Source of the DNA: MA-ANB-1 sp965216445
GTDB taxonomy: Bacteria; Actinomycetota; Acidimicrobiia; Spongiisociales; ZC4RG35
DNA length: 64,000 nt
Direction: 5' to 3'
Assembly: GCA_965216445.1 (NCBI GenBank)
Contig: OZ244166.1
Coordinates: forward strand, 2,170,001 to 2,234,000
Every line of letters begins with the position of its first letter. The first letter of the stretch is position 1. The notes under the pieces are model-generated. The model did no database searches. It worked only from the letters and a program-made list of their open reading frames with translations, and was not told where the DNA came from. Positions 49,441-58,832 of the stretch are shown here, piece after piece. The position numbers were made by a program, and so were the translations under genes.

Positions 49441-50925
49441 ATGACCAGTTCGGTTTCTCATCGGAAATCAATAGGGGGCGTTACCACTAGCTTTTCCGTC
49501 CCGAGACCGACATGGATTTGGCGACCGGCGGACCAGATGACATACGACCTTTCGATGCAGGTTTGGGATGAAGATCTCGGACCGAAATACCCCTATGGAT
49601 GGCTGTATGTAGCGAGCCTGATCGGTTCGGTAATCCTTCTGATCGGGATATTCAACGGGTACCTGTTCTCCTTCCTGGATGCCGTGTTGATCGCCATTAC
49701 CGGATTCATCGTGGTTACGGCGGTCGGGACAAGGATTGCCAAGCCCCAGGACGCCTCGTGGCTACCTGGCTTAATTGCGATGGGCTACCTAGCGAAGATC
49801 ACTTTGTCGACCATTCGTTACCTGGTCCTCGTCGAGGTTTACGGCGGATCTGGTGACGCCACCGGATACCATGGTGCGGGCCACCGCTTGCATGAGGTTT
49901 GGGAGACCCTTCAGGTTCCCCAGGAGATCTCGATAGGCACCGAATTCGTCGATGTGACCACCGGGCTTCTCTACGTTCCATATGCACCCACGATGATTGG
50001 GGGATTCTTCATATTCGCCACACTTGCTTTCGTTGGGCAGATGTTCATGTACGCAGCATTCCGTGAGTCTTCGAAGCCCCGCCGGCTCAAGTGGTACGCC
50101 CTCGCCCTCTTCTTCGTGCCCGCAATCAGCTACTGGCCATCCAGCATCGGCAAAGAATCTTTGATGTTCCTGGGCATCGGGCTGGCGGTATATGGATGCT
50201 CCTTGTTCCTAAATAGAGGCGGAATCGTTCCACTTGTCCCACTTACGCTGGGGCTGGGCCTTGCCGGCGCTGTGCGACCCCACGTGGCGGCACTCATCGT
50301 CGTTTGTCTTGCAGTGACGCTGATTTTCGCCAGGGGCAAGACCGGTTTGGGCCTCACACCAGCATTTCGATGGGCCGCCGTCCTAGCCGTTGGGGCCGGT
50401 TCCTTCTTCCTCATCTCCTTTGCCGCAAGCGAGTTCAACATCAACCTCCAGGGCAATGTCAGTCTCGAAGTCGACGAGTTCGTTTCCAACCTCGAAGACA
50501 ACACGTCGGGCGGAGGGTCGGGCGTTTCCGGTGGCGCTGTTACGGGACCACAAGACGTTCCCGGCGCTGCCTTGCGCGTCTTGTTCCGCCCGTTGCCGTA
50601 CGAAGCGCACAACGCTCAGGCCCTGGCCAGCGCCATGGAAAGTGCCGCGATTCTCCTGGTGCTCATATGGCGATCACCAAAGATCCTCAGGAACTTGCTC
50701 AAAATCCGGGATGACCCATATGTGATGATGAGTGCGGTCATGACGCTTGGGTTTGTGATCATGTTCTCCCCATTTCTGAATCTCGGGCTCTTGGCAAGAG
50801 AACGGTCACAAATACTTCCCTTCCTTGCGGTGGTCATCATCCAACTCGGTTGGGACGCCGCAAAAGACCGCGAGCAGCCAAATCCTGAAGACGTCGAATC
50901 AGCCCGGCCCGTTTCTTACGCATAA
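49441..50925 (+). CDS. Polytopic membrane protein, probable O-antigen-type polymerase
   Basis: A 494-residue protein with about ten membrane helices (for example LIGSVILLIGIFNGYLFSF, WYALALFFVPAISYWP, LTLGLGLAGAVRPHVAALIVVC, MMSAVMTLGFVIMFSPFLN). A large periplasmic loop (about 340-400) lies in the second half, the usual place for Wzy-like polymerases, and it carries several conserved-looking Arg (GAVRPHV, LFRPLPYE, LLARERSQ). No flippase gene is seen nearby. ATG 49441 follows a TTG; the long upstream frame is not supported. Divergent from the Wzz-like gene. Confidence 0.6.
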   Translation: MTSSVSHRKSIGGVTTSFSVPRPTWIWRPADQMTYDLSMQVWDEDLGPKYPYGWLYVASLIGSVILLIGIFNGYLFSFLDAVLIAITGFIVVTAVGTRIAKPQDASWLPGLIAMGYLAKITLSTIRYLVLVEVYGGSGDATGYHGAGHRLHEVWETLQVPQEISIGTEFVDVTTGLLYVPYAPTMIGGFFIFATLAFVGQMFMYAAFRESSKPRRLKWYALALFFVPAISYWPSSIGKESLMFLGIGLAVYGCSLFLNRGGIVPLVPLTLGLGLAGAVRPHVAALIVVCLAVTLIFARGKTGLGLTPAFRWAAVLAVGAGSFFLISFAASEFNINLQGNVSLEVDEFVSNLEDNTSGGGSGVSGGAVTGPQDVPGAALRVLFRPLPYEAHNAQALASAMESAAILLVLIWRSPKILRNLLKIRDDPYVMMSAVMTLGFVIMFSPFLNLGLLARERSQILPFLAVVIIQLGWDAAKDREQPNPEDVESARPVSYA

Positions 50926-51010
50926 GAAAAAGGCACAAGACAAGCAGGCCCATTTCAATACGCGTGAGAAAAGGCTCAAAATAAGTTTGAAGGCAGATTC
51001 GGAGGGGTAA

Positions 51011-51145
51011 GTGGCGCCGGTGAGGAAAAACCGAGACCGAAATCTTTCTCTGTCAATAATCCTAAAGACCCAGAAAAACGTGTCGATTCCTCGTAGGAGC
51101 CTTGTTCGCACGGCTGTTGCTATGGCTGTTGTGCGATTCGTATAG
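51011..51145 (+). CDS. Possible small basic protein
   Basis: A 44-codon ORF with a GGAGGGG ribosome site directly before a GTG start. The protein is basic (MAPVRKNRDRN, then KTQKNVSIPRRSLVRTAVAM). It lies in the 241-bp gap before the secreted-protein gene. No homologue recognised, and it may be chance. Confidence 0.25.
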   Translation: MAPVRKNRDRNLSLSIILKTQKNVSIPRRSLVRTAVAMAVVRFV

Positions 51146-51166
51146 GTTTAGAAGATAAGGAGCGGC

Positions 51167-52183
51167 ATGCAACGCACAATCCTGGCACTGGCATTGACAG
51201 CAATGCTGGTACTGGCCGGTTTAGCGATCGGTTCCCCAGCACAGAACAACGACGACGCGACGACGGTCGCGGCACAGTCCGATACCGCGGTCCTCGGACG
51301 CGTGGTAACCACAAGCAAATCCCGGCCCAGCTCGACAACGACGAGCGAACCAAGGGTTCGGATAACGACGACAACTGTGGCCGACACCACAACGACGGTC
51401 GGAGCGACCACGACAACCGACAAGTCGCGTGGGGGAACCACGACGACGGTGGCGCCACCTACGACCGAACCCCCCGTTGTAGTAGTCGGATCAATCCCAA
51501 AGACGGTCCCATACAACTCGGGCCTGAAGGCGAACGGTGGACACAAAGCGATCATCACCTGCGGAGCGACCACTCCGGACTTCGACTGTGACCAGTTCGG
51601 TTCCAATAAGTGGTGGGAAGCGCCGTATTTCGGAACCAATCTTCCGTACACCCCCGGTTACGCCTGGGTAGACGGTGACCGCCAGGGTTACAAGTGCGCC
51701 TATGGATTCCTCCAGGATGTTTCCTCGGGTGAGCTGATTGGTCGGTGGGCAGCTGTGCTGACGCCAGACGCCGAGGCTTACGGAAAGGTCAACGACGCCT
51801 ACATGGATGAAGGTGTCCGTTACTACGACGGCGAATTGGCCAACGAAGGCGGAGCTGAGCTCCAAGACCCGAACAAGGCATCGGAGTGCACCGATATTCT
51901 CTCCAAGAACATCGACTACACGATCCCGAACAACGGACCTGACGAAAGACCACGCATTGGCTTCTTCAATAGCCAGGGTCAAGTCGTTGACATCCGTGAC
52001 TACTCAAACACTGCCCTGGGAAGCCCGGGCAAGTTCAAGCTGATGTCCTTCAACGGCAAGGAGGCCATCGTCGGCTTCTACCCAGCCCAGAACGACCTTC
52101 CGGCAGTGTCCTTCTATTACACGGCATTCGGGTCCGGCCAGATTGCTGTTGACTTCAACGGCACCGGGCCGTACGCGCCGTAG
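51167..52183 (+). CDS. Secreted protein with Thr/Ser-rich linker
   Basis: A 338-residue protein. Signal peptide ILALALTAMLVLAGLAIGSPA (cleaved about residue 25), a linker rich in Thr (ITTTTVADTTTTVGATTTT, about 60-105), then a globular domain with Cys at ITCGATTPDFDCDQF, YKCAYGF and SECTDIL and a C-terminal SFYYTAFGSGQIAVDFNG. No family recognised. An AGGAG site precedes the ATG. A strong hairpin terminator follows 12 bp after the stop. Confidence 0.68.
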   Translation: MQRTILALALTAMLVLAGLAIGSPAQNNDDATTVAAQSDTAVLGRVVTTSKSRPSSTTTSEPRVRITTTTVADTTTTVGATTTTDKSRGGTTTTVAPPTTEPPVVVVGSIPKTVPYNSGLKANGGHKAIITCGATTPDFDCDQFGSNKWWEAPYFGTNLPYTPGYAWVDGDRQGYKCAYGFLQDVSSGELIGRWAAVLTPDAEAYGKVNDAYMDEGVRYYDGELANEGGAELQDPNKASECTDILSKNIDYTIPNNGPDERPRIGFFNSQGQVVDIRDYSNTALGSPGKFKLMSFNGKEAIVGFYPAQNDLPAVSFYYTAFGSGQIAVDFNGTGPYAP

Positions 52184-52195
52184 ACAGTGGTATCA

Positions 52196-52223
52196 GATCG
52201 GGTGCCGGCAACGGCACCCGATC
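52196..52223. terminator. Strong hairpin terminator between convergent genes
   Basis: Perfect 12-bp stem GATCGGGTGCCG/CGGCACCCGATC with loop GCAA, placed between the secreted-protein stop and the convergent halogenase-like stop, which overlaps its last bases. Confidence 0.85.
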
Positions 52224-53541
52224 AAACCCTGATTTGGTCGACGACCCTCATCTTGTCGGCAGCGTCGACGGGTGCTTGTTCACCAATCACACCCCTCCAG
52301 TTGTTGGACCGGGTTGTTGACTCTGAGACGACATACATGATGTCTTTGGCTCCGCGCTTCTCCAGCTGGAAGATGTTGCGAGCCAAGTCGTTGAGGGCCT
52401 CTTCGGAGTGATAGCGCGGGAGCGCCAGCGACCTGGCGACCTGAATCCGCCCTTGTAGCTGCCAGGAAAACAGTTCCCTGATGTGGTCTGCCCTGTCCGG
52501 CTTGGCGAGAGCCTCCGCCACCGCCCACGCCGCAGAAGCAGCACCAAACAAGGCGAGTGTCACTCCGACCGAGAAGATCGGATCGACAAACCCGGCAGAG
52601 TCCCCGGCCATGAACCAGCCCGGACCGGCCACCTGAGTGCTCCGATGTGAATAGTCCCGGATCGTGCTGACACTACCCGGCGTGAGGGTTGCGTCGGCCA
52701 GGAGATCTTTGAGGACGGGCAGCGAACGAAGCTTCCGCTCGTAGAACGCCTCCCAAGACTCCCCTTGCTTCTTTTCGGACTTCGTGGACCCAACCGGCAG
52801 GACCATCCCCACGCTCGTGGACTTCCGTAAACGAATATGCCAGCTCCAACCATCGTCGCCGCTTTCGTCGATTGAGCTCAGGAAGGTGACGGGAGGGACC
52901 TTTCCGAGACTGGAATGATCGTGCCCTCGCCCATGGTCATCGAGATACTTGGAGCCAACCCAGTATCCCCAAATCCCCAGATACCGAAACGCTGGATCCA
53001 ACTGACGGGTGTCCTCTTGCCGGGCCAGAATCGCCGCCTGCCCGCTTGTATCGATCACATATCTGCACTTGATCGTTCCCTCGGTGTCATTGGCCACAAA
53101 TCGGACAACGGCAGAATCCCGACCTGCCTCATCTGTTGAGAAGGAGGCTCCTTTGACGTTTACGCCCTGATAACCCCTGGCGCCCAAACCGAGGGCGTGG
53201 AGGAAGAGGATCTCGTCGAACCGTTCTCTTTCGACGTGCATGGCGGGACGGTCGTACCCGAAGTCGGAGAAGTTGTGTGAGATGTTCTTCCCCTGCCAGG
53301 AGATGAGAGCGCCGCCCTTCTCCAAGAACCCTTCCTTCATGATCGAGTCGGTCACACCTGTTTTGTCGACGTATTTCCAGAAGTCGGGGATCAGGCTCTC
53401 GCCAACGATTGCCCGGGGGTGGTGGGCGCGCTCGAGGATAACGACGTCGATCCCCTGCATCGCCAACAAGGAGGCCGCCGTGGAACCGGCGGGACCACCT
53501 CCAACTACGACTACATCTGCATATTCCGGTACGTCAACCAA
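52222..53541 (-). CDS. Flavin-dependent halogenase-like FAD oxidoreductase (second copy)
   Basis: A 439-residue FAD protein related to the enzyme at 32303. Rossmann VVVGGGPAGSTAASLLAMQG, AIVGESLIPDFW, GFLEKGGALISWQGK with the halogenase-type lysine, WSWHIRL as a near WxWxIP motif and FMAGDSAGFVDPIFSVGV. The motifs support the tryptophan halogenase-like family, but no carrier protein gene is adjacent. Substrate unknown. Stop lies within the bidirectional terminator. Confidence 0.72.
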   Translation of the reverse strand: MVDVPEYADVVVVGGGPAGSTAASLLAMQGIDVVILERAHHPRAIVGESLIPDFWKYVDKTGVTDSIMKEGFLEKGGALISWQGKNISHNFSDFGYDRPAMHVERERFDEILFLHALGLGARGYQGVNVKGASFSTDEAGRDSAVVRFVANDTEGTIKCRYVIDTSGQAAILARQEDTRQLDPAFRYLGIWGYWVGSKYLDDHGRGHDHSSLGKVPPVTFLSSIDESGDDGWSWHIRLRKSTSVGMVLPVGSTKSEKKQGESWEAFYERKLRSLPVLKDLLADATLTPGSVSTIRDYSHRSTQVAGPGWFMAGDSAGFVDPIFSVGVTLALFGAASAAWAVAEALAKPDRADHIRELFSWQLQGRIQVARSLALPRYHSEEALNDLARNIFQLEKRGAKDIMYVVSESTTRSNNWRGVIGEQAPVDAADKMRVVDQIRV

Positions 53542-53706
53542 CTTGAACCCCCAACCAACTGAACGATCTGCCGGTCAAGACAATCTACACGGCCGATCCC
53601 CCTCTGTCACCAGGGTGTTTCGCACTGGTAGAACCAAGTTCCCCGCCCTTGGTGTCGCATCCGATCGCCCGGCGCCCAGCGATTCGTCAAGCGCACCACT
53701 AGATTC

Positions 53707-54576
53707 TTGGATCTTGCACAAGTCAACTTCACCATCCGCCGACAACGGCCCCAGCAAGTGAGGCTTCCAACGTTCCTCATCGCGGGTGCCATGCGTTCCG
53801 GTACGACATCGCTCAACGCGTATCTCCGCCAACACCCCGATGTCAGTGTGTCACAGCCCAAAGAAGTCCACTTCTTCGACACGAAATTCGACCGGGGTGT
53901 CGATTGGTACCTGCAGCACTTCCCGGACTCGGATAAGAGCATCGCGGTCGGCGAGGCAACGCCTGATTACATGTATCACGACGAGGCGATGGAGCGTGTG
54001 AACCAGACCCTTCCCGAAGCAAGGGTCCTGATCCTTCTCCGAGATCCGGTCGATCGAGCGTATTCGCACTATTGGCACAACCGGAGTCGAGGAAAAGAGG
54101 ACCTTCCATTCGAAGCCGCCCTGGATGCCGAAGCCGAGAGAATTAAAAACCACAGTTCGCCCGACCGGGCCGTGTACAGCTACGTCGACCGTGGTCAGTA
54201 TTTTCGACAGCTCAAGTCCATGCTCTCTCAGGTTGAAAGACAGCGAGTGCTCATTCAGACCTTCGATGAGTTAACCACGGATCCCGCCTCCGTCTACAAG
54301 CGGACTTGCCGTTTCATTGGTGTCTCCGACGACTTCACTCCGGACTCACTGGGCGACCCGGTCAACGCCTTCGTTGAGTTCCGTTCCAAAACCATGCGAA
54401 ACATCAGCAAGGCGCTGCCCAAGAGGCTTCGTGATGCCGTAGGCAGGCTCAATATGCGCGAAGATTCTGAGTACGAGCCGATCTCGGAAGAAGCCGCGGA
54501 GAAGGTGCGCACCCTGACTCGATCAGACAGCGAGCAGCTGGGACAGCTGCTCGGCAAACCAGTTCCCTGGATCTAG
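53707..54576 (+). CDS. Sulfotransferase
   Basis: A 289-residue sulfotransferase. PSB loop FLIAGAMRSGTTSLNAYLRQHPD, KEVHFFDTKFDRGVDWYLQHFPD, and PB segment VLILLRDPVDRAYSHYWHNRSRG with the catalytic-region order of heparan-type carbohydrate sulfotransferases. Likely sulfates a sugar of the surface glycan. TTG at 53707 or GTG at 53758 are both usable; the P-loop is near the N-terminus in either case. It converges with the lipoprotein gene 3 bp away. Confidence 0.9.
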   Translation: MDLAQVNFTIRRQRPQQVRLPTFLIAGAMRSGTTSLNAYLRQHPDVSVSQPKEVHFFDTKFDRGVDWYLQHFPDSDKSIAVGEATPDYMYHDEAMERVNQTLPEARVLILLRDPVDRAYSHYWHNRSRGKEDLPFEAALDAEAERIKNHSSPDRAVYSYVDRGQYFRQLKSMLSQVERQRVLIQTFDELTTDPASVYKRTCRFIGVSDDFTPDSLGDPVNAFVEFRSKTMRNISKALPKRLRDAVGRLNMREDSEYEPISEEAAEKVRTLTRSDSEQLGQLLGKPVPWI

Positions 54577-54579
54577 CCC

Positions 54580-55386
54580 TCAGTCAAAAAACGCGACGAG
54601 CTGTGATCCGAGCAGTGCTTCGCCCGACTTGTTGGGATGGCAGTTATCCCTGACCCCGATCATGTCGGGAGTCAAGGGGCCCAAGTCCGGCCCCCTGGCG
54701 ACACCTGACAGCGTAGAAGCCGCCCAATCGCTTGCTTGCGCAGTGATTTCGGGGCCGATTTCTCCGACGGAATCACAGACGATGCCTTCGTAAGAGTTGA
54801 GTGGGGAGATCCAAACGACAATTCCTGGATCCCGCTCGTTCAGTTGTTCCACGATATGGGTGATCCAAGCCATTTCGTCGTCGTCGAATACGCCTTCATG
54901 ATCACCGCTGCGTATGCAAAGTTGCACCCAGGTCTCGTCGTATCCCTCAGCAGGACGTCTGGTGTCGTAGAGATCCCAATAGAGGGAGTATCTCGTGTGT
55001 GTCGGGTCGCCCCAGATGCTGGCAGCGCCACCTCCCAGGTCTCCGAAGGAGAGACGGTCGAGCGAGGATGCATCGGTGTATCCAACCACTGCTTGGCCGG
55101 TGTTCGAGCAACCCACCACGCCAATCGGACCTTCACCTGTCACGGTAGGGCTGGTGGAGGTCGATGGAGGCGAGGTAGTAGTTGTGGTTGTGCTGGACGA
55201 TGACGTTGCCGGCGCTGTAGTCGTAGTCGTTGACGAAGTAGAGGAATCAGCCCCACTCCTCACATCCGTCGGCTGAGCGGTTGTCGTTGAAGAATCCTCA
55301 CTGTCAGCGTTCGAAGAGCACGCTGAGACAACGAGGATCATCAAGACACCGATCACACCGGGCCGAAGCAGCCGAATTGACTTCAT
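54580..55386 (-). CDS. SGNH-like lipoprotein with Ser/Thr-rich linker
   Basis: A 268-residue lipoprotein. Signal peptide GVIGVLMILVVSAC with lipobox VSAC at about residue 22, a Ser/Thr linker (about 40-80), then an SGNH-like domain with GVVGCSNTGQAVVGY at the place of block I, VWISPLNSYEG in the middle and DNCHPNKSGEALLG (D-x-x-H) at the end. It may be a surface esterase or acyl modifier. ATG 55386 starts the signal; 55398 would add four residues. Confidence 0.62.
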   Translation of the reverse strand: MKSIRLLRPGVIGVLMILVVSACSSNADSEDSSTTTAQPTDVRSGADSSTSSTTTTTAPATSSSSTTTTTTSPPSTSTSPTVTGEGPIGVVGCSNTGQAVVGYTDASSLDRLSFGDLGGGAASIWGDPTHTRYSLYWDLYDTRRPAEGYDETWVQLCIRSGDHEGVFDDDEMAWITHIVEQLNERDPGIVVWISPLNSYEGIVCDSVGEIGPEITAQASDWAASTLSGVARGPDLGPLTPDMIGVRDNCHPNKSGEALLGSQLVAFFD

Positions 55387-55435
55387 GTAGAGACACATCG
55401 TATTCGTGGTGGGTCACTACGAACCCCACTCCGGT

Positions 55436-56557
55436 CTAGTCGCCGGTGCGCGCCATCTCCAGAAGATCGATGAAGCGTTCTACAGCTTGCGACAAAAGGA
55501 ACTGGTCCCGGACCAGTGATCTGGCAGCCGCGCCCATCGTAGCCCTGAGGTCACTGTCGACGGCCAATCGGTCTAGCGACTCTGCGGCGGTGCCCGTGTC
55601 ACCTGGATCGACAACAAAACCCGACTTTCCGTCAGCGACCGCCTCCCCTACCCCACCGACGGCAAAAGCAACAACCGGGAGGCCGGTGGCACCAGCTTCG
55701 AGGATTACCCCCGGCAAGCCTTCGGTTCGAGAAGTGAGTATCAGAACTTGGGCCCAGGTGAGGTGAGGAACGACATCGTCGGCGGCACCGGGGAACTCGA
55801 TGGGCGCGGCGTGTCGTGCTGCCGACTCCTTGAGTTCGGTCAGCATCGGGCCGTCACCGACGAACCGAAGCTGAACAGGCTGAACCATTCGTCCCACAGC
55901 TTCGAGAGCCGAGAGCGGGTCTTTCTCCGTGGAGAGGCTGCCTAGAAAAAGAACTCGGAGTCTGTCCGATTCCTCCCTGGCAACATCGAGAACCATCGAG
56001 TCAGGCACACCGGGATAGGCGACCCGTACCCTGGATTTATCGACACCGAACTGCTGGGTCAGCTGGTCAGCAGTGGCGCTTGACACTGCGGTCACCAAGT
56101 CGGTCCTTTTGAGCAGCCCGGAAAGGATTCGCCTACTCACCGACGATTGCGCCCAATAAGCCGGCTCGCCAATAGATGAATAGACCAGCCTCGGTCGGTT
56201 CCGCATGCCGGTCAACGCCCCGACCGAGTACTTCAGGGTTGCACCTCCGCCAGCCAGCACAACATCGGGCTGAAATGCGCGGATGTGGCGTCGTAGTCTC
56301 GCTACGACGTCGGGTCTCAGTCCAGAAATGGATTTCTCGTCCGGACCGTCGAACAGTGCAACAGCATCGATGTGGGCATCGGCGGACGATCTGCGCAGGG
56401 CAACAATCGTGGCTCGCCATCCTGAAGCCTCGAGTCCGCGAGCCAGGTGTTCTCCAAAGACTTCGGCGCCGCGTCGATGGGTGCCTGTCACCACGATCAG
56501 CACGGACGGCCGTTCGTCCTTTGACTCGATGAGTTTGTCGCCGTTCACCTGGGGCAC
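55436..56557 (-). CDS. GT4-family glycosyltransferase
   Basis: A 373-residue GT-B glycosyltransferase. VTGTHRRGAEVFGEHLARGL is the N-terminal loop, VLFLGSLSTEKDPLSALEA and TSRTEGLPGVILEAGATGLPVVAFAVGGVGEAV with E-x7-E form the donor domain, and AYPGVPDS precedes it. It diverges from the GNAT gene at 56607, starts 50 bp apart. Confidence 0.88.
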   Translation of the reverse strand: MPQVNGDKLIESKDERPSVLIVVTGTHRRGAEVFGEHLARGLEASGWRATIVALRRSSADAHIDAVALFDGPDEKSISGLRPDVVARLRRHIRAFQPDVVLAGGGATLKYSVGALTGMRNRPRLVYSSIGEPAYWAQSSVSRRILSGLLKRTDLVTAVSSATADQLTQQFGVDKSRVRVAYPGVPDSMVLDVAREESDRLRVLFLGSLSTEKDPLSALEAVGRMVQPVQLRFVGDGPMLTELKESAARHAAPIEFPGAADDVVPHLTWAQVLILTSRTEGLPGVILEAGATGLPVVAFAVGGVGEAVADGKSGFVVDPGDTGTAAESLDRLAVDSDLRATMGAAARSLVRDQFLLSQAVERFIDLLEMARTGD

Positions 56558-56606
56558 ATTACGTCACGTGGCGGTTGACGGCGATCGAAGGACCCCTAGT
56601 CTGCGC

Positions 56607-57557
56607 GTGGTGGGAGATATCGAGATCCGTGAGTTCCGAAGCGACGACGTCGACGCGATCCTCGACGTCCTCCGCAAAGCACTAGGCGAAACTCCGCTCC
56701 TCAAACGTACCCCTGACCTATGGAACTGGAAACACCGCGACAATCCGTTTGGACCGTCGCTGGTTCTCGTTGCTGAAGCCGACAGCCGAATCGTCGGGGT
56801 TCGGGCTTTGATGCGTTGGGACTTGAGCACGCCTTCTGGGGAGGTTCTGCGGTGCTTGCGCCCTGTCGACACCGCGACGGACCCCGACTACGGGAGACGC
56901 GGAATCTTCCGGAACCTGACCATGACCGCGATCGAGAGCGCCAAGACACGGGGATTCGACCTAATCTTCAACACTCCGAACGAATCATCGGGACCGGGGT
57001 ATCGAAAAATGGGATGGTCCAAGATCGCTCCGATTGGAGTCATGGTTCGGCCACTACTCCGCAAGGGTTCGACACCTGACCGAGAGAGTCCCCCTGAACC
57101 CGGCGACTTCTTCAACGCAGATCTGCCATCGGTCGGCGACAGCCTGCCCAACCGGGATTCGAGTGGATTACGCACACCAAGGACCGACGCATATCAGGTT
57201 TGGCGCTTCTCGAGCCATCCGACCGTTCGATACCGCCTGATCGAGAAGGAAGACTCGTTTGCAGTCGTCCGCCCCAATATCCGGTCCGGGCGCAAGGAGA
57301 TCGTTGTTTCCGAGTTGGCGGGGCCCAACCCAGCCCGGGTTGTAAACGAAACCGCACGAGTCGCCAGAGGAAGGTACATGGCGGGATGGTTCTCTCCAGG
57401 CTCGCCGGAACGTGTCGCCGCCCTCCGCGGCGGGATGATCCCGGTACCGGGAATGAAAGCGCTGACGCTGATGGCTCTTCCGCTTCGGGAGCTGCCGATA
57501 GACATCACCAGCATCGAATCATGGGACTTCTCCCTGGGCGACCTTGAACTGCTTTAG
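56607..57557 (+). CDS. GNAT-family acyltransferase
   Basis: About 316 residues. The N-terminal GNAT domain reads IEIREFRSDDVDAILDVLRKAL, LVLVAEADSRIVGVRALMRW, the CoA loop DPDYGRRGIFRNLTMTAIE and GFDLIFNTPNESSGPGYRKMGW. The second half is a longer domain with WRFSSHPTVRYRLIEKEDSFAVVRP, as in large GNAT proteins of glycan loci. GTG codons at 56607 and 56610 are the probable start; GTG 56571 is possible and no ribosome site decides. It probably acylates an amino sugar or precursor. Confidence 0.78.
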   Translation: MVGDIEIREFRSDDVDAILDVLRKALGETPLLKRTPDLWNWKHRDNPFGPSLVLVAEADSRIVGVRALMRWDLSTPSGEVLRCLRPVDTATDPDYGRRGIFRNLTMTAIESAKTRGFDLIFNTPNESSGPGYRKMGWSKIAPIGVMVRPLLRKGSTPDRESPPEPGDFFNADLPSVGDSLPNRDSSGLRTPRTDAYQVWRFSSHPTVRYRLIEKEDSFAVVRPNIRSGRKEIVVSELAGPNPARVVNETARVARGRYMAGWFSPGSPERVAALRGGMIPVPGMKALTLMALPLRELPIDITSIESWDFSLGDLELL

Positions 57558-57643
57558 ACGCAAACAGCTGAGCCGGTATCGATTTTGGGGTGTAGAACCA
57601 ATGCCCGCTCTGGGCTAACTTGTCCGATCAAGATGGAGGTTTT

Positions 57644-58801
57644 ATGAGTTTGACTGGAAAGCCGGCGGTGGCGGGTGGGGAACCAGCGTTTGCCGAGACG
57701 ATCCCATTTATTAGACCGGTCGTTGAAGAACCCGACAAGATCCTGGCCATGGTCAGCTCGAGTCTCGACTCGGGCATGCTGACTGACGGACCACTGGTCC
57801 GCACACTCGAAGAGCGAATGGCCGACAGACTCGAAGTCTCTAACTGCGTCGCTGTCGCCTCATGCACAACCGGGCTTGTTCTACTTCTTCAAGCACTGGG
57901 GCCGAAGAGGTCAGTCGTCCTGCCCTCGTTTACCTTTTCGGCGACGGGGCACGCAGCCCGGTGGAACAACATGGACATCACTTTTGCTGACTGTGACGCC
58001 GACTCCTGGGTGATGGGGCCAGACGACGTTACCGGGTCCCCGGACGTGATCGTAGGAGTTCATGTATCGGGAGTCCCTTGTGATGTCAGTTCGCTCGAAT
58101 CACGAGCTGAAGAACTCGGATCGACGCTGATTTTCGACGCAGCGCACGGAGCGGGCTCCTCGATCGAAGTGAACGGACGGATGAAACCGCTTGGGTCCTT
58201 TGGGAGCGCAGAGGTCATCAGCCTGACGCCAACCAAGGTCCTCAGCGGACCCGAAGGGGGTCTGGTCACCACCAACGACGACGACCTCGCCGCCGCCATC
58301 CGGCGTGCCCGCAACTACGGGAACCCCGGAAGCTACGACACTCTGGAGGCGGGTCTGAACGGACGGATGTCTGAGCTGCACGCTGCGGTTGTTCTCGCAG
58401 GGATTGATCATCTCGACAACCGGGTCGACCGCAGAAACCAACTCGCGGCCCTGTATCGCGACGGCCTCGGCGGAATCGCCGGAGTGGGCTTTCAGGAAGT
58501 TCCCGAGGGCCGGAGAAGTTCGATCAAGGACTTCACGATCGTAATCAAGGAAGACTTCGGAGTTGGTCGGGACCAGGTGGTAGAAGCGCTCAAGGCGGAG
58601 GGAATCCCCACCCGCCCCTACTACTCGCCGCCTCTCCACAGACAGTCGGCCTATGCAGACATCGACACTCCGACACTGCCAGTCACTGAGTCCCTGGCAG
58701 CTGGCGTTGTCAGCCTTCCCATCTGGAGTCACATGGAGCCGGCGATGGTGGAAACCATCGTTGAAGCGATCATCAGGATCCACACCCACGGTCCCGCTTA
58801 G
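57644..58801 (+). CDS. DegT/DnrJ/EryC1/StrS-family sugar aminotransferase
   Basis: A 385-residue fold-type I PLP enzyme. GKPAVAGGEPAFAETIPFIRPVV at the N-terminus, VASCTTGLVLLLQAL, PSFTFSATGHAARW, DAAHGAGSS and the internal aldimine lysine in SLTPTKVLSGPEGGLVTT (Lys about 190) are in order, with NYGNPG and GLNGRMSELHAA after. It would make an amino sugar from the 4-keto product of the CapD-like dehydratase. ATG 57644 has GGAGG upstream; an in-frame codon at 57620 is less likely. Confidence 0.9.
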   Translation: MSLTGKPAVAGGEPAFAETIPFIRPVVEEPDKILAMVSSSLDSGMLTDGPLVRTLEERMADRLEVSNCVAVASCTTGLVLLLQALGPKRSVVLPSFTFSATGHAARWNNMDITFADCDADSWVMGPDDVTGSPDVIVGVHVSGVPCDVSSLESRAEELGSTLIFDAAHGAGSSIEVNGRMKPLGSFGSAEVISLTPTKVLSGPEGGLVTTNDDDLAAAIRRARNYGNPGSYDTLEAGLNGRMSELHAAVVLAGIDHLDNRVDRRNQLAALYRDGLGGIAGVGFQEVPEGRRSSIKDFTIVIKEDFGVGRDQVVEALKAEGIPTRPYYSPPLHRQSAYADIDTPTLPVTESLAAGVVSLPIWSHMEPAMVETIVEAIIRIHTHGPA

Positions 58802-58832
58802 AAGCTGACAACCGCGGTAGTAGGAGTCTTTC

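Noticed and set aside
25242..58801. Classical NRPS/PKS biosynthetic cluster
   Set aside because: Only a single stand-alone carrier and ligase are present, without condensation, ketosynthase or thioesterase domains.
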